Source of the DNA: an uncultured Candidatus Poseidoniales archaeon
GTDB lineage: Archaea > Thermoplasmatota > Poseidoniia > Poseidoniales > Poseidoniaceae
Assembly: GCA_905182185.1 (NCBI GenBank)
Contig: CAJJAP010000010.1
Coordinates: 1 to 64,000, forward strand
DNA: 64,000 nt
Reading direction: 5' to 3'
Shown: one piece after another, positions 25,052 to 35,628 of the stretch
Numbering within the stretch: position 1 is the stretch's first letter
How the letters are laid out: the number at the start of each line of letters is the position of its first letter
Notes under the pieces: generated by a model
Told to the model about the DNA's origin: nothing
Database searches by the model: none
What the model saw: only the letters and a program-made list of their open reading frames with translations
Program-made: the position numbers and the translations under genes

Positions 25052-28000
25052 ATGCAACGACATAAGCGAGTGGCGGTTTTTCTTTTCATTGCATTATTGG
25101 TTCTAAACTCCTGGTCATCGGTTTTGGTATCTGCGAATGGCCGTGCAGGCTCCGTAAACACCTTTGCTGGTGGCTTTTCTAATATTGATGTCACTTTACA
25201 AGGTTCGGCCATGGACAATACTTCTGTCATTGAAATTCCACGCAATGTGACCTTTGACAGCGCATCTTTCCTAGTTCAAGCTGAAGCAGGTGAAATAAGT
25301 CCAGGTAGTGTTTGGCTAGATATTGACCAAGACGGCAGTCACGAATGGGCTTTCACCGGCACGGGGTATGGTAACTTGGCCCATCAAAACACATTCAACG
25401 ACTCATCAACATCCAAACAGTTGCCAACGACCAGGTCACCTTTAGGACCAACAATCGTTTCAGCGAATTGGCATACCTCTGACCCAGTCCTACTACCACA
25501 TTCAGCAGTATTGTCCACAGCAGATCTGAATATGGCATATTCTCCTCAAATTGGTGGAGGAATGTTGGCAATAGGACAAATTGATGACATGGTCACCGGC
25601 GACTTCAACAATGATTCAAGTGCAGATATAGCAATACTTTCTCAAGACAATAATACAACTGGAGCCGGTACAGCGATATCCTTAGTATCGTGGAATGCAA
25701 CCAGTGGTTTGACAAATACCACTTGGACTACTACGTGTGATAATGCAACATATTCTAATGCCGCTGATCTGAATAACGATGGATTAGATGATGTTGCAAC
25801 ATTTGCATTAGCCGATGATTTGGCCTGCATCCATGTAACAAATGCATCAACAGGAATCCCAGGCCCGAAATTAGAAATTAAATTACTTGGAGGTGCTAGA
25901 GATGCAGGCTTTGCAGATTTCACAACCGATGGCTTCGCAGACCTAATTTCTATCCACCCAAGCGGTAAATTATCCGTGCGCAAATACTTCAATAAAACAA
26001 CTTCATTTAACAATAATTTAACAACCACTGTATATGGTGATGGTGTTACAACCGTAGCAAATCTATCACAGGTTTTCATAGGCAGCGTTAGAACGGGGGG
26101 AAATATTTCTGCAGTAGTAGTGGATAATACTGGCTACGGGAGTGAGGTTATATGGGCGGGAAATTCTCCATATGTGACAACTAATACTTTTGATGGTTTA
26201 GGGCTGAATATTATTACTGGGGATATTGACAATGATGGGGACATGGATTTCATCTCGGAAAGACCTCAAGGCGGTTCAGCAGTGACAAAATTGAGTTGGA
26301 ATGGTTGGGATACCGACACCAGCAATCGCAATGTAAATTTAATTAATGCAACAATCGCAGACCATGATGGCGATGGTAATAATTCACTGATGATGGTATC
26401 ACCAGGACTTTCAGATGGTAATCTCAGTACCGTAGAAGGCCAAATTGAATTTAAGGACATTTACTATAGTAGCGGTTGGAATGGAGGTTGGAGAGTAACT
26501 AGTTCCGCTTCACATCCAAGTGCGTATCCTTGGTCGATTCCTCAGGACATTATCCTAGGTGACATGGATGGAGATGGCCTTGATGAACAAATTATTATTG
26601 CAGGTGAAGGCAATCTCACTGGATTATATATTTCAGCATGGCACACTATTGAAGTGGATTTCAATAAAGACGGAATCAGTGAATTAAATGCAACTGGTTA
26701 TGCTGGAGACGGTGTCTTAGGACAACCACCACTAGTAATCGAAGATCAATTCGGTGAAATGTACCAAATCCTCTCTCCACAGATGGGTGTAGGTGGGTAT
26801 ACTACTGATGGATACGGAATCTCAATGTCACAATATGACTTTAATTTCACTGCAAATAGTATTGGAAGTTTCAATCTTTCACAACTAGACTTTGGTTATG
26901 ATTTCGATTTCAGAGTCGATATAAACCCCCACTCTTCTGGAAATCTAACAAATATATTCAATCAAAGACAAACAGGAGGATTGGGAATAATCAATGTCCC
27001 ATTGGCATTCAATTCAACTCTGGCAGGTAATTTCACAATCAAAAGTCTTGCAGCAGAATACCAAGATGGTGCGCCCAATTTAGCATTGCCACCAACGCCA
27101 ATTCTAGTTCTCGGCCAATTAACTTCAGAATTACTAGTCCTCGAATGGCAAGATTCCATGGCTTTCGGACTTGATTTAGTAGAGTTTGAAATATTTAGAG
27201 TCGCCAGTGGAACCCCAATCGATATTAACACAGTCTTCTCAAATACCCCTCTTAATCTGACACTTGATTCTTCCATCACATCCGGTGAAACCTATGATTA
27301 CGCAGTTCGCTCTTTACACATCTATGGAATCACAAGCAATCTCTCAGCAATCCTTTCAGTGACAATACCTTATCCATCTCCGCCTTCAGCAATTACAGGA
27401 GTAATGGCCCAGGATACAGCAAATGATGGGGGCGGTTCTTTGGACATTTCTTGGCTTGCTGGTGACGATACAATAACAGAATACAAACTTTATATTAACA
27501 CGATGAATGTATCCAATCTTTCCTCAACAGTTGCACTTGCATCCCATTCGGGCACCGTGAATCCAGATATTTTAAGCGCAACTGTTAGTTGCTGTGCATT
27601 GGATTCACAATTGGTAGATGGCACTGCATATTGGGTTTCAGTTATTGGATATGATTCGATTGGTAATACAACTGACGCAATCCAATCATTTGGGCCAGTC
27701 TATACTAGAAACGATACCATTCGCCCAGCAAATCTAACATGGAACATTTCTGCTAATACTCATCAACAACAAATGCATCTTGAAGCAGCAGGTCCATTGG
27801 ATGTTAATTTGAATTTAATGGCCGATGGACAGCCAATAGAGGGTGAACAATTATGGTTCAAGATGGAACATCCTATGTTCACACAAAATTTCACAGGAAC
27901 TACTGATGCAAATGGCAACTGGCAGGCAATATCGGTAGCCGAATTAAGCGAATTATCTAATGTCATTTTCGGCATGGTTGGCGATGTTGAATTCAGTGCA

Positions 28001-29305
28001 GGCTATGAAGGGTCCAACGACAACATTTTGCTTCAACCGATCAATAATTCAACAATAAACCAGACCATTAGTGCAAAACTACATTCGATTGTTACAGCAG
28101 ATAGTACCATTCAATTAGATGAGAATAATTCTTTCTCAACAACAATTACAGTTGACTCGCCAACGGTAGAACAACAATTTTTGTTAGAAGGAGTCCAATA
28201 CTCTTGGGAAATTAACACATTAGATGGAGATTTAACTTCATCTGGAACTGAAGAGGTTAAGGGTGGAGAAATAGAAATTAGCGGTTTCACAGTGGGAAAT
28301 ACAGTACTGAGAGTCTGGACATTGAATACATTTTCTTGGTTAGATAATGATAACGACAATTTCACCATCTCTTTCCTAGACTGGGTCGACGATACTGTGG
28401 TAACCAATGAAACAGGAAACGAGACGCAAAACAACACAGATACTTGGGAGCCTACAACGATTAGTTCGGTTACTCTAACCTGTCCAATGCAGAACTATTT
28501 GTGGGCGCAAAATGCAACCGACAGTGCATTGATATGCACAATATCCAATCCGAATTCTTTTGAAGTAAGCGTTGAAGTTCTTCTAGGAGATCAAGTTGCT
28601 ATTGAGTTTACATTGGGGACTCAAACAACCTACATATTTGCGGCTAATGAATCTACAACAATGACCTTCTCCGTTACTAGAAATGGACCTTCCACCGGCC
28701 TCTTTGCAGGAAATATGGGAGTGCCTTGGACAATTACATCAACAGCTACTGAATGGAATTTAGAGATTACTAATAGTGGCGAATTCAACTGGAACTTAGA
28801 ATCGGAGATAATTGATAATTCAGAAGTAGAAACTAACAAAACAGCTCCAACTTCGACCAAGAGCAATACCCCATTATTCATCGGAATTGGAGGATTTATC
28901 GTCCTTGCAATCATAGTAGGTGCAGTGGTAGTCCTTAAGCCGAAAGATGATGACTTTGACTTCGAAGATGAAGACTGGAGTGAGGAGGAAACGGGCCCAG
29001 TCACTCGACCCCAACCCGATTCCGTTGTTGCAAGGACAAGTAAAACCCTTGATGAGTTGAAAGCAGAAGGGGCGATTATCGAAGATGATGCACCAGCGGG
29101 CCCTTCTTCACAATTATTTGATGAAGTAGATGGCGGCACTGAATACCATTCTGAGGTTGTTGAAACAGAACAAATAGAATCTACAGAACAATCCGAAGAT
29201 GGAGTCACCGTTGATGAAAATGGCACAGAATGGTACGAAGATGAAGTAGGAGTTTGGTGGTACCGCGAGCAAGGTTGGCAAGACTGGGCTGAGTGGCAAG
29301 ACTGA
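25052..29305 (+). CDS. Giant cell-surface protein with FG-GAP-like repeats and Trp-rich tail
   Basis: 1417 aa from ATG 25052, which places a clean signal peptide (MQRHKRVAVFLFIALLVLNS) at the N-terminus; the upstream in-frame start at 24989 would add an unlikely leader. Residues about 150-560 carry FG-GAP/VCBS-like calcium motifs (DFNNDSSADIAIL, DLNNDGLDDVATF, DIDNDGDMDFIS, DMDGDGLDEQIII) forming a probable beta-propeller. Fibronectin-III-like segments follow (LVLEWQDS, LDISWLAGDD). A TM helix (LFIGIGGFIVLAIIVGAVVV) near 1275-1295 is followed by an acidic tail ending in a Trp-rich stretch. An adhesion or substrate-binding role at the cell surface is inferred. Upstream, 24814-25051 holds AT-rich sequence and no gene. 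Confidence 0.8.
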   Translation: MQRHKRVAVFLFIALLVLNSWSSVLVSANGRAGSVNTFAGGFSNIDVTLQGSAMDNTSVIEIPRNVTFDSASFLVQAEAGEISPGSVWLDIDQDGSHEWAFTGTGYGNLAHQNTFNDSSTSKQLPTTRSPLGPTIVSANWHTSDPVLLPHSAVLSTADLNMAYSPQIGGGMLAIGQIDDMVTGDFNNDSSADIAILSQDNNTTGAGTAISLVSWNATSGLTNTTWTTTCDNATYSNAADLNNDGLDDVATFALADDLACIHVTNASTGIPGPKLEIKLLGGARDAGFADFTTDGFADLISIHPSGKLSVRKYFNKTTSFNNNLTTTVYGDGVTTVANLSQVFIGSVRTGGNISAVVVDNTGYGSEVIWAGNSPYVTTNTFDGLGLNIITGDIDNDGDMDFISERPQGGSAVTKLSWNGWDTDTSNRNVNLINATIADHDGDGNNSLMMVSPGLSDGNLSTVEGQIEFKDIYYSSGWNGGWRVTSSASHPSAYPWSIPQDIILGDMDGDGLDEQIIIAGEGNLTGLYISAWHTIEVDFNKDGISELNATGYAGDGVLGQPPLVIEDQFGEMYQILSPQMGVGGYTTDGYGISMSQYDFNFTANSIGSFNLSQLDFGYDFDFRVDINPHSSGNLTNIFNQRQTGGLGIINVPLAFNSTLAGNFTIKSLAAEYQDGAPNLALPPTPILVLGQLTSELLVLEWQDSMAFGLDLVEFEIFRVASGTPIDINTVFSNTPLNLTLDSSITSGETYDYAVRSLHIYGITSNLSAILSVTIPYPSPPSAITGVMAQDTANDGGGSLDISWLAGDDTITEYKLYINTMNVSNLSSTVALASHSGTVNPDILSATVSCCALDSQLVDGTAYWVSVIGYDSIGNTTDAIQSFGPVYTRNDTIRPANLTWNISANTHQQQMHLEAAGPLDVNLNLMADGQPIEGEQLWFKMEHPMFTQNFTGTTDANGNWQAISVAELSELSNVIFGMVGDVEFSAGYEGSNDNILLQPINNSTINQTISAKLHSIVTADSTIQLDENNSFSTTITVDSPTVEQQFLLEGVQYSWEINTLDGDLTSSGTEEVKGGEIEISGFTVGNTVLRVWTLNTFSWLDNDNDNFTISFLDWVDDTVVTNETGNETQNNTDTWEPTTISSVTLTCPMQNYLWAQNATDSALICTISNPNSFEVSVEVLLGDQVAIEFTLGTQTTYIFAANESTTMTFSVTRNGPSTGLFAGNMGVPWTITSTATEWNLEITNSGEFNWNLESEIIDNSEVETNKTAPTSTKSNTPLFIGIGGFIVLAIIVGAVVVLKPKDDDFDFEDEDWSEEETGPVTRPQPDSVVARTSKTLDELKAEGAIIEDDAPAGPSSQLFDEVDGGTEYHSEVVETEQIESTEQSEDGVTVDENGTEWYEDEVGVWWYREQGWQDWAEWQD

Positions 29306-29344
29306 CGCAGAACTTTTGGCCAAGAGGTACGACGGCTGTTTGAG

Positions 29345-30157
29345 GTGGAGTGTATGGATAGTGGAATGCCGGCATACTCTCTCGTCCTTCACGATGGTGC
29401 TGACCCGCGTACTGGTGGTGTCGCAATCTGCGGATTTACAACTGCTGGAATGGTTGGCGTGATAGCAACAAGTCACATTATTTCAAGTCTAAAATTAAAA
29501 CAATTAGGAACGGTTATGCACGCTGATTTCCCAGCAGTAGCATTGATTCATAATGAAATCCCGAAACATCCAGTAAGAGTATACCAAGGTCAATCCGTTG
29601 GAGTTTTTACTTCGGAGATACAATTCAAGAATGAAAAGGATATCATGTTTGCTAGCACTGTTATTGAATGGTTTACTCGTGGTGGATTTGATAAATTAAT
29701 TATTATTGATGGGCTAACACGTCCAGACAAAGAAATAACTTCGGGTGAATTATTTGGAGTCGGTTCATCCGAAGCAGCAAGAGAAAGACTACGGGTGGCA
29801 GGAATTGAACCAATTCAACAAGGGGTTGTTGCGGGAATTACAGGGTTTTTATTAGGCGAAGGCGACCGATTAGGAATTGATGTAACCGCATTATTAGCAG
29901 AAGCATCTCCAATGTATCCAGATGCAAGAGCAGCGGCTCTTGCAGTTGAGGCAGTTAGTGATTTAACAGGCCTAGATATTCCACTAACAGAATTGTTAGA
30001 AAATGCTAGAGCGGTCGAAGAAAGCGTTAGAGAAACATTTGAAAATTCCATGTCAATGATTCCCGGACCAGGTCAAACTGGTAAAGGAGAATCTGATGAG
30101 CAAGGATACTATCCTCCTTCAAAGAATGGAGATACAAGAGATCCTTCTTTCAATTGA
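29345..30157 (+). CDS. PAC2-family protein (second paralogue)
   Basis: 270 aa from GTG 29345; ATG 29354 is a shorter alternative. Motifs parallel the PAC2 gene at 15655: ICGFTTAGMVGVIATSHIIS, VIEWFTRGGFDKLIIIDGLT, QQGVVAGITGFLLGEGDR and SPMYPDARAAALAVEAV. The C-terminus adds a polar glycine/proline tail. A proteasome-assembly-chaperone-like role is inferred from the family. The gene follows the giant surface protein by 39 bp and ends one base before the convergent trm1 stop. Confidence 0.8.
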   Translation: MECMDSGMPAYSLVLHDGADPRTGGVAICGFTTAGMVGVIATSHIISSLKLKQLGTVMHADFPAVALIHNEIPKHPVRVYQGQSVGVFTSEIQFKNEKDIMFASTVIEWFTRGGFDKLIIIDGLTRPDKEITSGELFGVGSSEAARERLRVAGIEPIQQGVVAGITGFLLGEGDRLGIDVTALLAEASPMYPDARAAALAVEAVSDLTGLDIPLTELLENARAVEESVRETFENSMSMIPGPGQTGKGESDEQGYYPPSKNGDTRDPSFN

Positions 30158-30158
30158 A

Positions 30159-31524
30159 TCAAGCATTCGGCTTCCACAGTTGTCGTACAATTTTTATTAC
30201 ATCTGTAAATGCAGCATCGGTAACGAAAACAGGTTCCAAATCAGGTAACCTTGCAGCAGCAAAGTTCAGTTGTTGTAAAGCGGCTATAATTTTCTCCATC
30301 TTAGGAGCGCCTCCAGTTCCAGCCCATTTTGGTAAGGAGTCAAGATTTATCAATAGATGATTCCTTGACATTAAATCTGCAGCATCAGCAATATAGCGCA
30401 CACTTCTACGAAGTTCACGCTGTGAATATTCAATGTCTTCATCATTCCAGACCAATCCACTTGCCCGCATTTGTTGTAATTGAGATCTCGGATGGGCTGC
30501 ACATTTCAATAGCCCTTTGCTCGGTTATTCTTCCTGCGATTTCAGCATCCCACAATGGACCTATCCACATAGGGCCACTTGCATTTTCTAATTGGTCAGC
30601 ATTTGGATGAGTGACAAATCGGTATGGAATATCATCACCGCGCACTCTCCAACCCATATTTTGTGTGATTTCACTGGCCCCTTCTTTACTTGTTTTTAAT
30701 TGAACAGAAACACGCACATGGTGTCCATCAAATAATGCTAAAATCGGTTTTATCTTTTTATCGAGACGCGCTGCTGAAGTAGCGATTAAGCCGAGCAAGA
30801 TTCTCACCGCATCATCATGAGCATAGATATCAACCAGTCCCTTAGCACCGTATCTTCGCGCCATACTAGAAGGGGATGAACCAGTTAATGCAGCAGTATC
30901 GGTAGCAGTTACCTCAAGAACACCACTGCGAGATAAGCATTGAATGGCGGAGTCAAGGAAACTTACCGGAGAGCCGAAAGGGTCTAAATCAACCCATTGG
31001 AAAGCAGATTCCATCATCGCTACACGCGCATCTAATTGCTGAATATGTATTCCGTTGATTATTTCTCCACTTGGAATCCTGTTATACCTGTCATCTTCAA
31101 ATTCTTGATCTACTATTACTTCAGGAGGGTGGGTGATGTGAGAGATTCGAGTCCAATTCAATGCGAACTCATCCAAATCATTTGCACTAATCCTCAATCG
31201 TTGTTGCAGATTGGCAGGTATTTCATTGCGCCAACGACGCACTCGTACTCCTGTTGCACAAAGAGCGTCTAATACTCGAATTGGTTTTTCTCCAGCAACC
31301 AACCAACCATTCTCTAATGCATCTGCTAAAAGAAGAACTGAGCGAGTGCGAGCTGGAGCCATAGCAGGGTTAAGAAAACCTTGTCCCGTATTCTTAGCAG
31401 GCCCTCTTGGCATGTGTGTTGGGCGTTCCTGCTCTTGTTTGAGATGAATTATTGTTCGCCCTTCAAGCCACAAATGACCAGGCCAACCCTCGGGGGTCGC
31501 CATTCCTGTAGCATCGCCCGACAT
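30159..31524 (-). CDS. trm1: tRNA (guanine26-N2)-dimethyltransferase Trm1 (frameshifted near 30510)
   Basis: SAM-dependent enzyme that dimethylates G26 of tRNA. From ATG 31524: PRGPAKNTGQGFLNPAMAP, the SAM motif LDALCATGVRVRRWRNEI, the catalytic DLDPFGSPVSFLDSAIQ, and TATDTAALTGSSPSSMARRY. After GRITEQRAIE near 30510 the frame is lost, while the next frame continues with KCAAHPRSQLQQMRASGLVW, LLINLDSLPKWAGTGGAPKM and DLEPVFVTDAAF, the C-terminal domain expected of Trm1. One base error in or near TATTGAAATG explains the break. Both halves are well conserved, so the gene is probably functional in the organism. Confidence 0.85.
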
Positions 31525-31642
31525 AGCCAGCCCTGACCTTGTTTGTTTTTGACAAAACCGCTTCTATCATTATTGGATAGACCTGCTAAATCATTGATTC
31601 ATTTAGAGCAACTACTATACGGCATAGTAGTCACCTTAGACC

Positions 31643-34434
31643 ATGTCACTTCTAAAATCAGATAAGACAATGCTTGCAGCCGGCCTAATGTTCCTCGTTC
31701 TAAACCTCGCAGTTTTGGCTCCACTATCGACTGGTGGAGTCCAAGATGCAGTAGACGAAACATTTGCGACCTACACAAAAGATACAGCATGTGCAAACGA
31801 TGATTGTACAGAAGCAGAGCCCGATTGGGCAGTTTCTACTTCCCAGCGCGACTATTCCGCTTGGACAATAAACAATCTTGACGATATGATGGCCAACGGT
31901 TCAGAACCGGCCTATACAGAGATTGGTCCATTTACTTATGATATTACCAAAACTAATACCATTACTGGCTATGATGCAACAAATGGCACTATGACCTATA
32001 CTCAAGTCAAGTCTCACCAATGCGCTGCAGAAAGTAAAAATCCTTGTGACACTCCTGTAACTCAAATAAATATTGGATTCCAACCACAGGTGATCGGTGC
32101 AACAGGACTTGCAATTAATGGAATTATGGACTTGACCAAAGTAGCATTCTCAGCAGGTATGATGGGCAATGATTTGGAAAACATGCAAGCAGGTTCTGCA
32201 ACAGCGACCACTATTTCAGCACAAATGGCTGGAGCATCAGCAGCACTGCAAGAACAGCCATCGACTTACTGCGAAACAGCACATGCAATGGCTCCAGCAA
32301 CAGTAGCCAATGGATGGTTTGATGCATTTGATGCTTATTTCCACTGAAATCACTTTGACCATGATAATGACTCAAACACGAGCGAAATTTATCTAACCTA
32401 CTCACAAGCCACTGGGCAATCAGCAGATTTCACAGATATGTCAATGGCTATGGATTCAGCAGTGATGCCGACAGGAGAGTCTGCAGCATTGACTAGACAA
32501 CTCGGTGTTCTCCTCTTTGCAGGACATTGCTCCGCATATGCTACTGCTGATTACGACGGAATAATGGCTGACGCAGCAAATGGATTTGCCAATGTCGGCA
32601 CAATGCAACGTGCAACCATTTGGGACTATATGGCTATGTTTGACATGGGAACCCTGAAGACGAGACCGATGATCAACCTGACTTGAACACTACAATCGCT
32701 CGAGACCATGCAGCGTGCTACGGCGTTGGTGGAACATTCCTTACCAACGGTGGCGGCGATGCAACATGGTATGCTACACCTGCAACCTCAGTAAATGCTT
32801 CAGCAAGATTCGCTAATATGGGAATTACTATTGACAACATGGTTGCAATGAATTTACTCTTCGCAGGACAAGGAACAGATACTCCAACAGGTCTACTTGC
32901 TAGCAATGTAGACCAAACTGCTTTCGGACTTGCAACTTTCATGCAAATGGATGCAGTTTCAGCAATGACTGCATTTGGTCTTGATGCTACTCAATATGGA
33001 GCTATTGCAATGTGGGCTGGTGCTTGGCTAACCGATGTTAGCAGTTTGCCTATGGTTTTGAAAGGTGGAGCAGGTGATATGACCGCATCACTCTTCGTCA
33101 ATACTACCTTTGGCGCAGCAGACCCAATCAACGGTGGTTTCCTAACCAACAGCCTGAACTTAGGCGGTGCATGGGGAGTTGTCGGTGCATCTCTTGGTGC
33201 TCCGGCAGTCGATTTAACCGCAGCACAATCCGGTAACCTCCTCTATGGTCCTCTTGGACTAACAACTTCAGCAGGAGCAACAATATTCCTATACGGTGAA
33301 CTATCTGGAAAAACTCCTCCAATTGATTTCACTACAATGCAACCAGGTGCACAAATGGAATGGAATGCTTCAACAATTGCGGCTTTGTATGGAATTGATG
33401 TAAATGCAGCTTCCGCAGTTCGCGCTTTGATGATGGGCCCAATATATGGTGAAACACCAGCATCTTTCGTACCAGGATTTTTGATGAGTACATTCGGAAC
33501 TACTCAGTATTTGACTCAACCTGTGAGTGCGTGGTTATTCGGATGGCACGACCCAGTTAGTGCCTTCCTTGCTTCAGGAAACCCAATGGACATGACTGTT
33601 GGATGGGCTTCACTTGATACCAATGAAACATACTATGGTTCAGATGGAGTTCTCAATGGTGATGGAACATCATACACAGTTTGTACTGGAGAAGTTGCAG
33701 GATGTGACAAAGGAGAATCTGTATTAGAAGATGGTTCCAACGAATTGGCATGGAAGAACTCCAGAATGCAAGCAGCAACCTTTGGATTGATCGGAGTTGA
33801 ATACCTAGATGGTGCAACAGGCGGATTCCTTACAGGAACTGACGACAAGGTCGATGTATCAGGATATGCAGTAGTTCCTGTTACCTGTGATGCAACAGGA
33901 ACCGTTGAAGGTATTCCAGTTGACATCTGTACAGCATCTGTTGAAGCAACATCACGTTCTATTCAAGCAAAGAACTTGAAAACATTCACTTTACTAGATG
34001 CAACACCGAGCGCTCTACCAATTTTCTTGGGCAGCGATATTACATTGAAGAGTGAGAAACTATCTGGCTTGATTATTGCAGGCGAATCTACAACAACATT
34101 CTACTTGGACACCCGTCAAAATACAAATATGACAACAGCTCCAGAAATGTCTGATTTGACTAAGGTTTTCACAATCAAGTCATCATCTATGATAGGTACA
34201 GCAGATGCTGATACTATGGAAAGTTCAATTGTTACCAATCAAGACTCGTTCGCGTATTGGACAAACTTCGATCACCCAGTTGATTTCATTACTGTATTGT
34301 TCTATATTGGTGCATTATTATGTGTCGCTAACGGTGTTAAATTAATGCTTGCTGAAGAGGAATCTGAGGAAAGCAACGATACCGAAAAGCACGATGAAGC
34401 GCCTGTTGAAATTACCGAAGAAGCATCGGAATGA
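31643..34434 (+). CDS. CD36/LIMP-2-like two-TM ectodomain protein (interrupted at 32345 and 32684)
   Basis: Three collinear segments make one protein of about 930 residues. An N-terminal TM (MLAAGLMFLVLNLAVLAPLS) and a C-terminal TM (VDFITVLFYIGALLCVANGV) bound a large ectodomain, ending in a short acidic tail. Residues about 65-125 (SAWTINNLDDMMANGSEP, EIGPFTYDITKTNTITGYD, NGTMTYTQVKSH) match the order and residues of the CD36-family segment with N-P-E-E, G-P-Y-x-Y and an NGT turn. Paired cysteines follow. A TGA at 32345-32347 interrupts the frame, and near 32684 the frame shifts by one base. The middle is rich in Ala, Gly, Thr and Met. Lipid or particle binding is suggested only by the family resemblance. 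Confidence 0.6.
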
Positions 34435-34456
34435 ATAGCGAATTAGCCGTTCATCT

Positions 34457-35611
34457 TCAATAATGCGAGAACTCAACACCTGGTAACGCATGTGTTACCT
34501 TGTGTCCATTGTCGACAACAGTGCCGATGATAGCAGTTCCTTGCATGCGTGAAGATAACCATTCACAGATTGCTTCAGCGTGTTGAGGTGAAACAGCAAC
34601 GATCATTCCTGTACCCATGTTGAATGTCCTATACATCTCTCTTGTTTCAACAGCGCCTAGTTGCTGTAACCAAGTAAATTCAGGGTGTGGGGTTAGTGGC
34701 GATGAAATATGCCATCCTAGCGAATCATGCAGTCGTAATAGGTTGGACAAGCCTCCACCTGTGACATGGCAAATTGCTCTGATGTCGCTAAGTGAAAATT
34801 GTTCATCTCCTCTTGCGCCATTTAGTAAATCTATTACTGGGTCGCAATAGATACGAGTAGGGTTTAGCAAAAGTTCTCCGACACTAATGGGTGCATCCTG
34901 CACTCCTGCAAAGCGCAATACTTCTCGCCCTAACACATTGGTATCAAATGGTGCATCATCGGTATAGGACACTCCACCATGCTCCAATACTCTTCTTACC
35001 AGTGAGTATCCGTTTGAATGGATTCCAGAAGAAGGCAACCCAATCAATACATCGCCTTCTTGCAAATGTTCTCCAGTAATCGCTTCACCCTTTGGTAGCC
35101 ATCCGAGGGCAGTTCCAGACATATCTAATTCAGTAACAATTCCAGGTAATGATGCAGTTTCTCCACCAGCGAGAGTTACCCTTGCCAAACGACAAGCCTC
35201 AGCCAGAGATGCTCCTAAAGCAGCGTGGATTTCTGGGTCAGGTTTTGGTACAGCGACATAGTCAACAAAAGCGATTGGTTCAGCACCTACGCAGAGTAGA
35301 TCATTGACGTTCATAGCCATACAATCTATACCAACTCCGGCCCATTGATTTAATGCGCTAGCAATTTGTAATTTGCTACCGACACCATCGGTAGCCAAGG
35401 CAAGAAGATTATCTCCAAACTCGATTAGTCCCCCGAAACCTCCGGGTAAGTCAACTGGAGCCCCAGGAGTTCCCGTTTTGCGAACAGACTTACCCAATGC
35501 ACCGATTAAAGAAGCGACTGCTGAACCTTCAAGGTCAATATCGACACCTGCGCTAGCATAGTCCATTGGCTCGTCCATAACCATTCCAAAGCAAGGGGTT
35601 TGAAGAACCAT
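34457..35611 (-). CDS. purM: Phosphoribosylformylglycinamidine cyclo-ligase (AIR synthetase)
   Basis: 384 aa from ATG 35611, with ATG 35581 as an alternative. The N-terminus has MDYASAGVDIDLEGSAVASL, the PurM family start. Then come the ATP/Mg loop LLALATDGVGSKLQIA, GIDCMAMNVNDLLCVGAEPI, LAGGETASLPGIV and GLPSSGIHSNGYSLVRRVLE, all typical of PurM. It converts FGAM to AIR, step five of purine synthesis. It lies 17 bp downstream of the esterase gene on the same strand; no other pur gene is in the window. Confidence 0.9.
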   Translation of the reverse strand: MVLQTPCFGMVMDEPMDYASAGVDIDLEGSAVASLIGALGKSVRKTGTPGAPVDLPGGFGGLIEFGDNLLALATDGVGSKLQIASALNQWAGVGIDCMAMNVNDLLCVGAEPIAFVDYVAVPKPDPEIHAALGASLAEACRLARVTLAGGETASLPGIVTELDMSGTALGWLPKGEAITGEHLQEGDVLIGLPSSGIHSNGYSLVRRVLEHGGVSYTDDAPFDTNVLGREVLRFAGVQDAPISVGELLLNPTRIYCDPVIDLLNGARGDEQFSLSDIRAICHVTGGGLSNLLRLHDSLGWHISSPLTPHPEFTWLQQLGAVETREMYRTFNMGTGMIVAVSPQHAEAICEWLSSRMQGTAIIGTVVDNGHKVTHALPGVEFSHY

Positions 35612-35628
35612 GCGCTTGATGAATTACT

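Noticed and set aside
28630-29226. 198-codon minus-strand frame inside the giant surface protein gene
   Set aside because: Antisense shadow of the acidic tail region. The Ser/Val/Thr-rich product has no independent support.
32345-32347. TGA recoded as tryptophan or selenocysteine
   Set aside because: TGA is used as a normal stop in many genes here (for example at 753, 13383 has TAG, 17728 TGA, 29305 TGA). No SECIS-like element was recognised and a frame change follows 340 bp later, which fits error or decay better.
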